Positions 56,176-64,000 of a DNA stretch of 64,000 nucleotides are shown here, in pieces (the stretch's first letter is position 1; the number at the start of each line of letters is the position of its first letter). The stretch lies in the NCBI GenBank assembly GCA_932521025.1, contig OW051468.1, forward strand, positions 8,680,064-8,744,063. Direction: 5' to 3'. This DNA is from Oscheius onirici (taxonomy: Eukaryota; Nematoda; Chromadorea; Rhabditida; Rhabditidae). Below the pieces are notes generated by a model. It did not search any database and had not been told where the DNA came from. It worked only from the letters and a program-made list of their open reading frames with translations. A program made the position numbers and the translations under genes.

Positions 56176-56915
56176 GCAAAATTGGTTTCAGCTCCTTATG
56201 TACTTCAATTTTCTCACTGTGAGGATGGCGACGGTTGTAAATCATCTCGAAAAGGTGTGAATCTAGATTTCAACTTGGGCACTGACTAAAAACGAAGAGG
56301 ATTGAGAATTCGTCTTCTCCGGATTTTAATGGGCTGATATGGGGTCGAGCCAGAAGGAATTGGTTACAGTATTCATACATTCAAACATTTTACAATGAAC
56401 CTCACGTGTGTCAGCTGCTTTGGCAAAAAGATTAATTTGGACCAAATTATGAAAGGAAAGCTTGTAATCGAGCCTCTTATCCGCTGTGAAAAAATAGGTT
56501 TCGGTCTCCTTTATCCTTCTAGAGTATCAGCATAATCACACAGACCAGCCGACTTCGGCGCCTGGCAGTCCGTACCGCCCTTGGCTGAACTTCAGCTGTA
56601 GCTAAACTTTTCCAACTTTTTCAAGTGCAAAAGGTAATTAGTGCCTATCTTCTCAACAGGACATTTCTTGTTATCTGCTGCTTCAAAACCCCTGACCGTA
56701 GTGGGACTTGAAAACGGTGAAAAGGGGATTGTTTCGGAAAACGGACGTGATAGCCGGATTCCTCGCAAAACAGTTGCCCTCAGATTCGCATTTTGACAGT
56801 GCAGAAAGTTCATTGAAAAGTTCGAGATACACTTCGGGCGACCTTAGCGTTTTAATAAGATAGGATTCTCGTCAGATGGGAGAGCTTTAAGCATTTGTCG
56901 GAAACCAAATATTAT
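56176..56915. repeat. Intergenic with two repeat copies
   Basis: About 56690-56860 is the second copy of the TTTCGGAAAACGG family (TTGTTTCGGAAAACGGACGT, TTGCCCTCAGATTCGCATTT, GACAGTGCA), also at 28550-28760. About 56455-56500 (GTAATCGAGCCTCTTATCCG) resembles part of the tRNA-like fragment at 37650-37722. Confidence 0.55.
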
Positions 56916-57239
56916 TTATACAAATATTATGACACAGATTATGAGAACAATAAGAAAAAGCACAGAGATACCGATGAGTACGTGACATTGTATTCTGCTC
57001 CTCTCTTTTTGCATCTTATCAACCACCACGGTCGATCCTCCTGACTCTACATGGACTGCATCAACAACTACAACCTCTTCTTTAGGCCGGCCGATTCTTC
57101 CAACAGGTACAGGAATAATAACCGGGACAGGAGCAATAATTCCAGTTCCGTGACGGTGGTGGTGACGGTGATGATGATGTCGGTGATGGTGTCGAATAGG
57201 AATACCATGGTTGTGGTGGTGATGGTGGTGATGAACCAT
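56916..57239 (-). CDS. His-rich protein with C-terminal TM anchor (107 aa)
   Basis: The minus-strand ATG at 57239 begins MVHHHHHHHNHGIPIRHHHR and continues as a run rich in HH pairs (about 20 His in the first 30 residues). A Pro/Val/Ile stretch (IIAPVPVIIPVPVGRI) and VVVVDAVHVESGGSTVVVDK follow. The C-terminal hydrophobic segment is VLIGISVLFLIVLIICVIIF. It looks like a tail-anchored membrane protein with a cytosolic metal-binding N-terminus. Zinc, copper or nickel binding is inference. No homologue is recognised, and the CAT/CAC repeats could be a simple-sequence effect. A possible promoter lies upstream toward 57300. Confidence 0.5.
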   Translation of the reverse strand: MVHHHHHHHNHGIPIRHHHRHHHHRHHHRHGTGIIAPVPVIIPVPVGRIGRPKEEVVVVDAVHVESGGSTVVVDKMQKERSRIQCHVLIGISVLFLIVLIICVIIFV

Positions 57240-57571
57240 TTACCGAATTCTTCTCTCTCCCACAGTTCCTGTCTCAGCCTTATAGAGTTTCCGATAAGAA
57301 AAGACTAACCGTCCTTTGGGGAGCTGTGACGTGAAACGACGCGCATAGTCACGCAGAACTGAGCTTAAAAAAGAATTCTTCAAACTACAATCTGATAGAG
57401 AAAAATGAGGAGACAGTAGGAAGAAATCTGTTTCCTAGGTTTTGATTAAAGTCGATTCTAGAAGAGAACCGAAAGCAGCACCGTCGGGCCAAATAATTTG
57501 ACAAATGCCGGTCTTGGAACGCTGAAACAGCTTAAAGAAACTGGTCAAACATGCCTTAGCATCGCCGCCGT

Positions 57572-57643
57572 GCCTCGTTAGCTCAGTGGTAGAGCGTTGG
57601 ACTTTTAATCCAACGGTCAAGGGTTCGACCCCCTTACGTGGCT
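57572..57643 (+). tRNA. tRNA-Lys (TTT), arm copy A
   Basis: The acceptor GCCTCGT pairs with ACGTGGC except for a T-T mismatch at position 4. The D arm is TTAGCTCAGTGGTAGAGC. The anticodon arm is TTGGA-CTTTTAA-TCCAA, and the T arm is GGG-TTCGACC-CCC. The third copy (61050-61121) has an A at position 4 and a perfect stem, so this version is mutated and may be less active. Confidence 0.85.
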
Positions 57644-57819
57644 GAAACTTTTTTCCCATTTTTCCACCATTTTCCATGTTTATTCGTTCATTTCAAGAAA
57701 AGCCACAGCGCATCTCTTAGTTTTGTCCCTGTTTCGCTTCCAGAAGCGGCATGTTACATAGCTTTTAAACTTTTGAACCAGTCATTCGTTTCCACTTCTC
57801 TCCGACTTGTTCCTCCAAA

Positions 57820-58303
57820 ATGAACTCCCATTCTACTTCCAATAGAAGAAACAACAAATTTCTGAAGACTTACATGGCTCGCCGGGCTGCCGTATCTCGT
57901 ACCATCCCTCCAGGATTCGAAGGAACTCGTCCCGGATCCCCTGTCGACTTTCCTCCCTGCCAGTATCAGTCAATCCATCCCTACATGGTTTGTTCCATTC
58001 TATCAGAGTTATTGGTTCATCTTTCAGTACCCAGTACCTCAGTACTACTTTCCTCAGATAGTTCCCCCTGGTTACTCTGGGCAGGAGCTTTCTCCTTCTT
58101 TCGAAGATGTTTACGAAAGAACAGAAGAGCCGGCAATCCGTCCCTTGATACCTTTTTTTATTGAAAAGAGACAGCCGACTGATGAGGAGATGCAGACGTT
58201 CAACCGAGTCTACAGACGGGTTCCCTGCAATCCCGAAGCCGCCTTCACTGGAAGACCTAACTACCATCACGGAATGGCTCCGGAGTTTACTGGCTTCCAT
58301 TGA
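57820..58303 (+). CDS. Unrecognised Pro/Tyr-rich small protein, copy A
   Basis: Exons 57820-57987 and 58028-58303 give 147 aa. The sequence includes TSNRRNNKFLKTYMARRAAV, PGFEGTRPGSPVDFPPCQY, then YPVPQYYFPQIVPPGYSGQE, ERTEEPAIRPLIPFFIEKRQ and NRVYRRVPCNPEAAFTGRP. It is Pro/Tyr/Arg-rich with two Cys and no signal peptide or TM, so it is likely intracellular or a structural protein. No domain is recognised. The gene is present twice (copy B at 60046-60529, opposite strand) with identical protein. The arm end AATAAA at 58325-58330 is a polyadenylation signal. Confidence 0.6.
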
Positions 58304-58578
58304 TACTTGTTCAATTGCTCTCGAAATAAAATGTTAGCTCTAATTGAAGTATTGACAGGGAGTTCCCCAATCAAAGTACACCGCTAGTTTAGCAAACGCG
58401 TGTAAAAGAGACAACCCTGCTGGTCACATGCCAGCCGGGTCCATGTGATTTTCTGATAAGCACTTGGGTCTCCCCGTTCGCGACTATTTACAACGCATGT
58501 GGCCGGCCGATGCAGTTGGTTGTCTGTTTTGGCCCTCTATCTCTTGTCCACACAGTTCATTGACACATTTCAGAGATC

Positions 58579-59402
58579 ATGATCTCTTCATCGCCACCAC
58601 ACAGGACTGGTCCGTACAGTGCTTACGAGATGAGAACTATTCTCACGACCCTCATGGACAATCAGGAAGAGTTCACTGGAAACAAACCAGAAGTCTACAG
58701 GAAAGTTTCCGAGGCCCTGTCAGAAAACGTGTTTGGACGAACACCACTACAGATTCAGATGCTTTACGGGGACTTGAAGAAGTTGTACATAAATGTGAGT
58801 TTGCTGATAGTGCTGGGAGGTTTGAAAACTTATTCTACAAGCTTTTAACCCTTGTCCGACCATAATGTGGTCACTCACTTATTTTTTCTGGGCTTAGAAC
58901 TCATTTTACAGATTTTTGATGTTCTACAATTTTGTAGAGAAAATCAAAAGCTACAACTTTTCTAAACATCACAAATCCCGTAAAGCATGCCTTCATCCCG
59001 AAACCCGACCTCCTTTATACTGTATGCTCTATCTCCAACCTCTTTATTGAAGATGACGAAATGCTTTGTGATGTTCAGAAAAATTGTAGATTTAAAAATC
59101 CTCTACAAGATTGCAAAATTTTTAAAGCGAATTACAACATCGTAAATTATGATGTGTGCCCTAAAGGACACGTTTCAGCAGCGACGATTCCGCGTCATTG
59201 TGAAAGAGTCACCCTGCTTCTCGCCCCAAGAAGTCGAAGAACTCAAAGCTATAATGGAAGAAAATAACATGTTAAGCATTGGTAAGCTACAATTAAAAAG
59301 CCAGTAACATTTATATTTGCAGCCTCACTCCTCGAAAGCCCCGAGCTTCTCAAGCATCTTGCGACAATCTTTCACTTTGAGAAGAACCACAACCACAACT
59401 GA
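58579..59402 (+). CDS. Possible Myb/SANT or MADF-like small protein
   Basis: Exons 58579-58794, 59167-59281 and 59323-59402 give 136 aa with phase kept. The start MISSSPPHRTGPYSAYEMRT follows TTTCAGAGATC, a possible trans-splice acceptor. The first exon is helical with DNQEEFTGNKPEVYRKVSEA, FGRTPLQIQMLYGDLKKLYI. This has the spacing of Myb/SANT-like three-helix proteins in which a tandem of bulky residues ends each helix, but tryptophans are missing. The rest is acidic helical (FSPQEVEELKAIMEENNML) and ends in His/Asn. It lies in the spacer between the two palindrome arms. Two degenerate foldback hairpins are in intron 1. Confidence 0.55.
58910..59125. repeat. Foldback hairpin elements (copies 14 and 15)
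   Basis: Copy 14 (58910-58990) has TGATGTTCTACAATTTTGTA and ACAACTTTTCTAAACATCAC. A weaker fragment lies at 59060-59125 (TGTGATGTTCAGAAAAATTG against ACAAGATTGCAAAATTTTTA). Both are in the first intron of the gene at 58579. Confidence 0.6.
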
Positions 59403-60045
59403 ACCTTGACCGCGTAAATAAACATTTCGAAACTGAGTCCATAGTTAGAAAGTTGCAGGAGCGGGAACCTATTTTCAGCAACCTTATCTCTCGGCGTTTG
59501 CAAAGGACATGCCGACTGTTGTTTTCGGAGGGAGAGAGACAACACAATTCCTCTGGACGAGGGCCAAGATCTTTGAGATTAGGCTGCAGATTTGTTAGAT
59601 CACGAGAAAGAGGGGATGTGCTAAATATTTTGAGGAACACTTCCGGATTCTTTAAAACAAACTGTTGTCTATTCAGGCTTCGAAAAGTGTTTGTCGAGTA
59701 AAGAAACCTGTAGTTGTACTATGAACACACAGTCTGTCAAGAATCACTCATCGTTTGAATACTCTTATCAGTTCTGAACCTTATCAAGTTCTAAAACGTC
59801 TCAAAGAGCACTTTCACTGTTACCAAAACAGGCTCCAAGGGAAGAACTAAACAATGGGCAAGCCCGTAACAGATAAGTAAAAGGACAGGTCGGGTCGGGT
59901 CGCTTCCATCGCAGTGGAAAGATTCTGTTTTAGATCCCGTTTCGGACATTCAGGTGAACGTCCTGTACCAGTGTTCTTTGAACGGAATATACATTCTTTT
60001 AAAACCTGTATCTATAGCTTTATTTCGAGAGCAATTGAACAAGTA

Positions 60046-60529
60046 TCAATGGAAGCCAGTAAACTCCGGAGCCATTCCGTGATGGTAGTTAGGTCTTCCA
60101 GTGAAGGCGGCTTCGGGATTGCAGGGAACCCGTCTGTAGACTCGGTTGAACGTCTGCATCTCCTCATCAGTCGGCTGTCTCTTTTCAATAAAAAAAGGTA
60201 TCAAGGGACGGATTGCCGGCTCTTCTGTTCTTTCGTAAACATCTTCGAAAGAAGGAGAAAGCTCCTGCCCAGAGTAACCAGGGGGAACTATCTGAGGAAA
60301 GTAGTACTGAGGTACTGGGTACTGAAAGATGAACCAATAACTCTGATAGAATGGAACAAACCATGTAGGGATGGATTGACTGATACTGGCAGGGAGGAAA
60401 GTCGACAGGGGATCCGGGACGAGTTCCTTCGAATCCTGGAGGGATGGTACGAGATACGGCAGCCCGGCGAGCCATGTAAGTCTTCAGAAATTTGTTGTTT
60501 CTTCTATTGGAAGTAGAATGGGAGTTCAT
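60046..60529 (-). CDS. Unrecognised Pro/Tyr-rich small protein, copy B
   Basis: This is the exact inverted copy of the gene at 57820-58303, starting at 60529 and ending at 60046, with the same intron and 147-aa product. The palindrome keeps about 248 bp of upstream sequence that includes a tRNA-Lys promoter region, so both copies have the same 5' context. Functional equivalence is expected unless silencing by the hairpin occurs. Confidence 0.6.
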
Positions 60530-60705
60530 TTTGGAGGAACAAGTCGGAGAGAAGTGGAAACGAATGACTGGTTCAAAAGTTTAAAAGCTATGTAACATGC
60601 CGCTTCTGGAAGCGAAACAGGGACAAAACTAAGAGATGCGCTGTGGCTTTTCTTGAAATGAACGAATAAACATGGAAAATGGTGGAAAAATGGGAAAAAA
60701 GTTTC

Positions 60706-60777
60706 AGCCACGTAAGGGGGTCGAACCCTTGACCGTTGGATTAAAAGTCCAACGCTCTACCACTGAGCTAACGAGGC
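60706..60777 (-). tRNA. tRNA-Lys (TTT), arm copy B
   Basis: The exact inverted copy of 57572-57643, with the same T at position 4 of the acceptor stem. Confidence 0.85.
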
Positions 60778-61049
60778 ACGGCGGCGATGCTAAGGCATGT
60801 TTGACCAGTTTCTTTAAGCTGTTTCAGCGTTCCAAGACCGGCATTTGTCAAATTATTTGGCCCGACGGTGCTGCTTTCGGTTCTCTTCTAGAATCGACTT
60901 TAATCAAAACCTAGGAAACAGATTTCTTCCTACTGTCTCCTCATTTTTCTCTATCAGATTGTAGTTCCTTGCTTCATTGTAAATGAACGAAGCTTGTCTC
61001 GAAAAGCGTGAAAATATAGGTACGCTGAAAAAGTGCAAAAGAAAGTTCC

Positions 61050-61121
61050 AGCCACGTAAGGGGGTCGAACCCTTGACCGTTGGATTAAAAGTCCAACGCT
61101 CTACCACTGAGCTAACGTGGC
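61050..61121 (-). tRNA. tRNA-Lys (TTT), third copy
   Basis: On the minus strand the acceptor GCCACGT pairs fully with ACGTGGC. The D, anticodon and T arms are the same as in copies A and B. Flanks (AGCCACG, CTGTTTCAGCATTCCAAGAC) also resemble arm sequence around 60821-60843, so this is a diverged earlier duplicate outside the palindrome. Confidence 0.93.
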
Positions 61122-61239
61122 CCGGCTGCATTGCAAAACTAAAGGTCTCCAGACTGTTTCAGCATTCCAAGACGGTCTTTTCACTTGTCAAATTCCTTGA
61201 AAAGTTCCCCTTCAGTTCAGTTCTGTCATAATTTATTGG

Positions 61240-61512
61240 TCACACTAAAATTGGATCCAAAAATGCCCGTCTATTGTCGGGTCCACAGTCATAACACCTG
61301 CATTCTCCTCCTTCGTTTTGACCTCGTGGACAGTTCTTAAAACGGCTAAAAATTGCTTTAAAATTAGTGTTTACCCTCATTGTACACGATAACGAGCATC
61401 CGAACTTTCCCACAGCTAGTTTCATCTCCTTGCCGGTTAAAACTGGTATCGATAACTGACAGCTAGTAACGGCTAGTACTGCGAGAAAGAAGTAGTTAGT
61501 TAGTAGGGCCAT
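61240..61512 (-). CDS. Small secreted Cys-rich peptide, defensin-like spacing
   Basis: The minus-strand ATG at 61512 gives a signal peptide (MALLTNYFFLAVLAVTSCQL), a short pro-region and the mature Cys block FGCSLSCTMR. After a small intron (GTAAAC donor, TTTAAG acceptor) comes NCPRGQNEGGECRCYDCG and RRAFLDPILV. The spacing in the mature part is C-x3-C-x4-C-x8-C-x-C-x2-C. A C-x3-C early and a C-x-C late recall CS-alpha-beta defensins, but the fit is only partial. The total length of about 77 aa fits a secreted effector or antimicrobial peptide. This is inference. Confidence 0.55.
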   Translation of the reverse strand: MALLTNYFFLAVLAVTSCQLSIPVLTGKEMKLAVGKFGCSLSCTMRVNTNFKAIFSRFKNCPRGQNEGGECRCYDCGPDNRRAFLDPILV

Positions 61513-62195
61513 AGAGAGTAGTATGAACACTTGTTTTGCGGTCCTTTAAGAGGACCAACTGTTTATTTTGAGGTGACTTAACAGGTTTCTGTCAACGTCA
61601 AGCACAAACTGAAGCTATCGCCTGGGAAAGGCTATTGACTCTTAAAAACAAAAAAAGTGCTGAACAAACTCCTCTGCTTTCAAAAAAAGTAAGGAAAGTT
61701 CAGTCAACAGCTTTCCAGAGGAATGTCGTCGTGTCAAAGAGGAAGACGCTATTTGAAGTCACTCATAAGAATCGGAAATCTGGAGACTGAGCCAAGCAGT
61801 ACATTTAAATGTGTCAGAGAAGAAGAATAGAGAAGAATGGATTGTATCTCTGTTCTGGATAGATGGCCGAACGACTGTGGGACTGGAGGAAAAATTTATA
61901 ATGGTTGAATCTGTACTGGACCTACACAATTTTGGACGGGGATGAACAAGCATCATGAATGAAGTTCATTGGATGGCAACGGAAAAGGAGACCGACACGA
62001 TGAATGTGCTGAGGGCATCGCTGAATGGAAAATCCTGAGCTCCACATTCGTCGTAGACGTGAAAATCCGAAATAAATAGTACATTGTACAAAAGTTTCAA
62101 AGAGATACATATTCATTTCACTAATCAACAAAAATTTCTGAGAAAATAGTATTTTTGGCCCGTTGTCTTGCAGTCGAAGTGTGGTCAAGTAGCGT
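61513..62195. other. Intergenic, no gene seen
   Basis: ORFs at 61759-61956 and 61922-62203 (minus) have no signal, domain or splice partners. Nothing else can be supported. Confidence 0.4.
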
Positions 62196-63192
62196 CTAAA
62201 CAAACTCCTCCCGGCATCTGGAAACTTGCAAAATCAATGAAAATTTAGAAAGTTACCTGTTTTTGCTCTGTTTCGTCTTCTTATGTCCAAATATGACGAA
62301 GAGGTAGCACCAGAGAAGTAGAGAGCAGATTCCAGTCAATGCTACGGCGACTATGACGAAGAGCAGTAGACTGAAACACGGAAGTTCTTTCAAAACGTGC
62401 CATTTCATATGGGAATCGGTTGTTTTCTCAGTGGTTTATGGGTCTCTCCAATGTGATCTTTAGACCGAGGGGATATTAGTTTTACAGCTCTGAGAAGGGG
62501 CAAGATCAGAGTGCGATTCGGAAGATATGAATTGAGATAATTTTCAAAGACTCCGATGAACCACGTATTTGCAATATGTAATCAGGTCAACAGAAAATGA
62601 ACGGTCATTTCAACTTTTGGTTCAAGACGAAGCGGCTCTGACAAATATAACTTTGCTGCAAAAGAACAAGCAACAGCAGTCAGTCAAGAAGTTTCTGAGA
62701 AAAATATACCTTTAAAATGTTTGTTGCAAAACCTGGAAACATTGGATACTCAGCCAACCAAATTCTCATTTTGAAGACAAATTCGTCTGCGTATCATAGG
62801 CGGAGTATATTTGCGGCAATTGGTCTCGTAACGAAAACTTTAAATTTTTAACTGTAAGCTTATATAATTCGTCAAAAATCAAGCTACTGTTTGTAAATGT
62901 TCCAAGAATAAGGTAGGGACATAAAACTCCTGGTCTCTTATTGTTAGCTCAGAAAATCCAATCTCCTTGTGATTCCACCCGAATTTGTTTTCGCAAAGAA
63001 TTTCCTCGAGACACTAAAAAGGAAAATGCGCTTTCTTAAATAGGAACTGGTAAAAATTAGATTTCTGACCCACCTCATGATGAACTCCTGTGTCGGGTCC
63101 AGCGTTCCGTTAACCTGCTGCACTTCAACATAATCCATCTCTCCTCCTCTCTTAAATCTATGATCGTGGAAATGGGGCGAGTAATGTGCCAT
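62196..63192 (-). CDS. Possible small single-TM protein
   Basis: The minus-strand ATG at 63192 gives MAHYSPHFHDHRFKRGGEMD and YVEVQQVNGTLDPTQEFIM. A GTGGGT donor near 63070 and a TTTCAG acceptor near 62373 keep the phase into LLLFVIVAVALTGICSLLLW (a TM segment) and CYLFVIFGHKKTKQSKN. A last tiny exon, CREEFV, ends with the stop at 62196. The intron of about 700 bp is long for this genome and includes a repeat (62735-62860), so the joining is uncertain. The type would be a short single-pass protein with a basic tail after the TM. Confidence 0.4.
62735..62865. repeat. ATTGGATACTCAGCCAA-family repeat, partial
   Basis: ACATTGGATACTCAGCCAAC and the downstream GTCTCGTAACG match the pattern of the full element at 63549-63770, less its right end. 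Confidence 0.55.
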
Positions 63193-64000
63193 AAATCAGA
63201 GGGAAGAAAGCAAGAAAAGGGACGGGAGTCCACTTCGTTCTGAGGTGGCAAAAAAGTGGCTCAGAAGAGGCTCTTTCCGAGCATTTTAAGGGGAGAAAAC
63301 AACATGGCTGTGACGGGGCCGCGAGTCGTCGCGACAAATCGCATTTCCTCATTTCCGCGCCAAAAGAAAGTTTTGAATATGCAGAAAGGTCAGGTTGGAT
63401 GCTACAAATGGAAGAGGGGATGGACTGATGACGAGAGTTCTTTAAGTGTGGGAAGAATGAGTCAAGCAGAGAGAAGCTTAGAGAGAATGCGAGAAAAGTG
63501 GGTAACATATACTAATGTTCAGAAGCAGACGGTTATATCTAAACTGGCTATGGTCTGTTAAAAAAAGAAGAGAGATTACCGTAAGTTTTTAGCTTTTCCC
63601 TTCGAGACCCACAGTACACAAACATTGGATACTCAGGCAACAAATTCCAAAGTTCGCTGCGTATCTTTCGAATTAGTTGGCTGAGTATCCAACTTTTACA
63701 TGCTAAGTGGGTCTCGAAGGGAAAAGCTAAAATCTTCGGTAATCCCTCTTCTTTTTTTTAACAGACCATACAAGCCATCTACGACGGCTGTCTTCGGATT
63801 GAAAGTTGACCTAGGATTAGCACATGTGAACGAGAGAAAGTCGTTTTCTGGATCGTTTAATATGTGGCTTGTCTCAACTCTCTTTCTCACTCCAAATTCA
63901 AAACTGAATAGCTAATCCTAAACAGAAGATAACTTATTGAGATCACTTCGATAGACTCACTGTCCATCACAAACACCATTGCGTTTTGGTTGTAGAGAAT
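63193..64000. other. Window end, no gene beyond the MITE
   Basis: An ORF at 63256-63561 plus has no domain. After the MITE, 63775-63935 (CATCTACGACGGCTGT and AGCTAATCCTAA) resembles the repeat at 47280-47500 and 37740-37985. Nothing else is supported. Confidence 0.4.
63549..63770. repeat. Full-length ATTGGATACTCAGCCAA MITE with long TIRs
   Basis: TATGGTCTGTT and then AAAAAAAGAAGAGAGATTAC, GTTTTTAGCTTTTCCCTTCG and AGACCCAC are mirrored by GTGGGTCTCGAAGGGAAAAG, CTAAAATCTTCGGTAATCC and CTCTTCTTTTTTTAACAGAC. Sub-terminal ATTGGATACTCAGGCAA and TTGGCTGAGTATCCAA also pair. It is about 220 bp with TIRs near 60 bp. Confidence 0.8.

Larger units (their letters stand above)
57383..58330. repeat. Left arm of large inverted repeat (948 bp)
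   Basis: This arm is the reverse complement of 60019-60966. Coordinates sum to 118349 for every matching pair, and the translated ORFs on both strands are the same. It contains tRNA-Lys (57572-57643) and the gene at 57820-58303. Outside the arms the sequences differ at once (57382 against 60967, and 58331 against 60018). Confidence 0.9.
60019..60966. repeat. Right arm of large inverted repeat (948 bp)
   Basis: This is the mirror of 57383-58330 with a 1688-bp spacer between the arms. It carries tRNA-Lys copy B and gene copy B. The arms appear identical throughout. Confidence 0.9.

Noticed and set aside
1-64000. CRISPR arrays, phage or bacterial operons
   Set aside because: Repeats here are MITEs and foldback elements, not regularly spaced direct repeats, and genes contain spliceosomal introns throughout.

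Overview
This window is eukaryotic nuclear DNA from a nematode. The evidence is a cuticle-type collagen with the nematode N-terminal domain (4777-6052), a patched-related SSD transporter, C-type lectins, an insulin/EGF-receptor L-domain (irld-like) gene, short introns with TTTTCAG acceptors, small densely packed genes on both strands, and many small foldback repeats in introns. I cannot fix the species. There is no bacterial, plasmid or CRISPR content. Exons were joined by eye using GT/AG borders and reading phase. Where I say a model closes, the frame is open from ATG to stop across every junction.

Layout. 1-10 kb: patched-related gene, cuticle collagen and a FLYWCH/C2H2 zinc-finger gene. 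10-17.6 kb: SRP68, a C-type lectin, MESH1 (HDDC3) and an amino-acid transporter. 18-23 kb: a secreted protein of unknown family and a furin-processed, IL-17-like cystine-rich ligand on the opposite strand, with a tRNA-Glu in its intron. 24-29 kb: a PDPR-like FAD protein. 29-36 kb: MADF/BESS DNA-binding protein, START-domain lipid-transfer protein, C-type lectin, an unknown protein and an HSP20. 36-39 kb: a 7TM receptor and a small secreted protein.

39.3-54.8 kb is the most unusual part. It is a tandem cluster of six paralogous four-TM proteins that I cannot assign to a named family. Each has an N-terminal GP(T/I)xY motif, four hydrophobic segments, and a C-terminal soluble domain ending in an xPETH...GFRSFGRxxG block, with shared intron positions. 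One member (39391-45282) appears to have two complete opposite-strand paralogues inside a 4.7-kb intron. The irld-like gene sits inside the same cluster.

54.8-64 kb holds small secreted or membrane genes, a His-rich membrane protein, and a very large inverted repeat: two apparently identical 948-bp arms (57383-58330 and 60019-60966), each with a tRNA-Lys and a 147-aa gene, around a 1.7-kb spacer that carries another gene. A third tRNA-Lys lies just outside.

The window carries at least six dispersed repeat families. The commonest is a foldback hairpin with about 15 copies, of which about 13 lie inside introns. The protein-coding genes mix conserved housekeeping functions (SRP68, PDPR, MESH1, START, HSP20) with lineage-specific secreted and membrane families, as is typical of a nematode autosomal arm.
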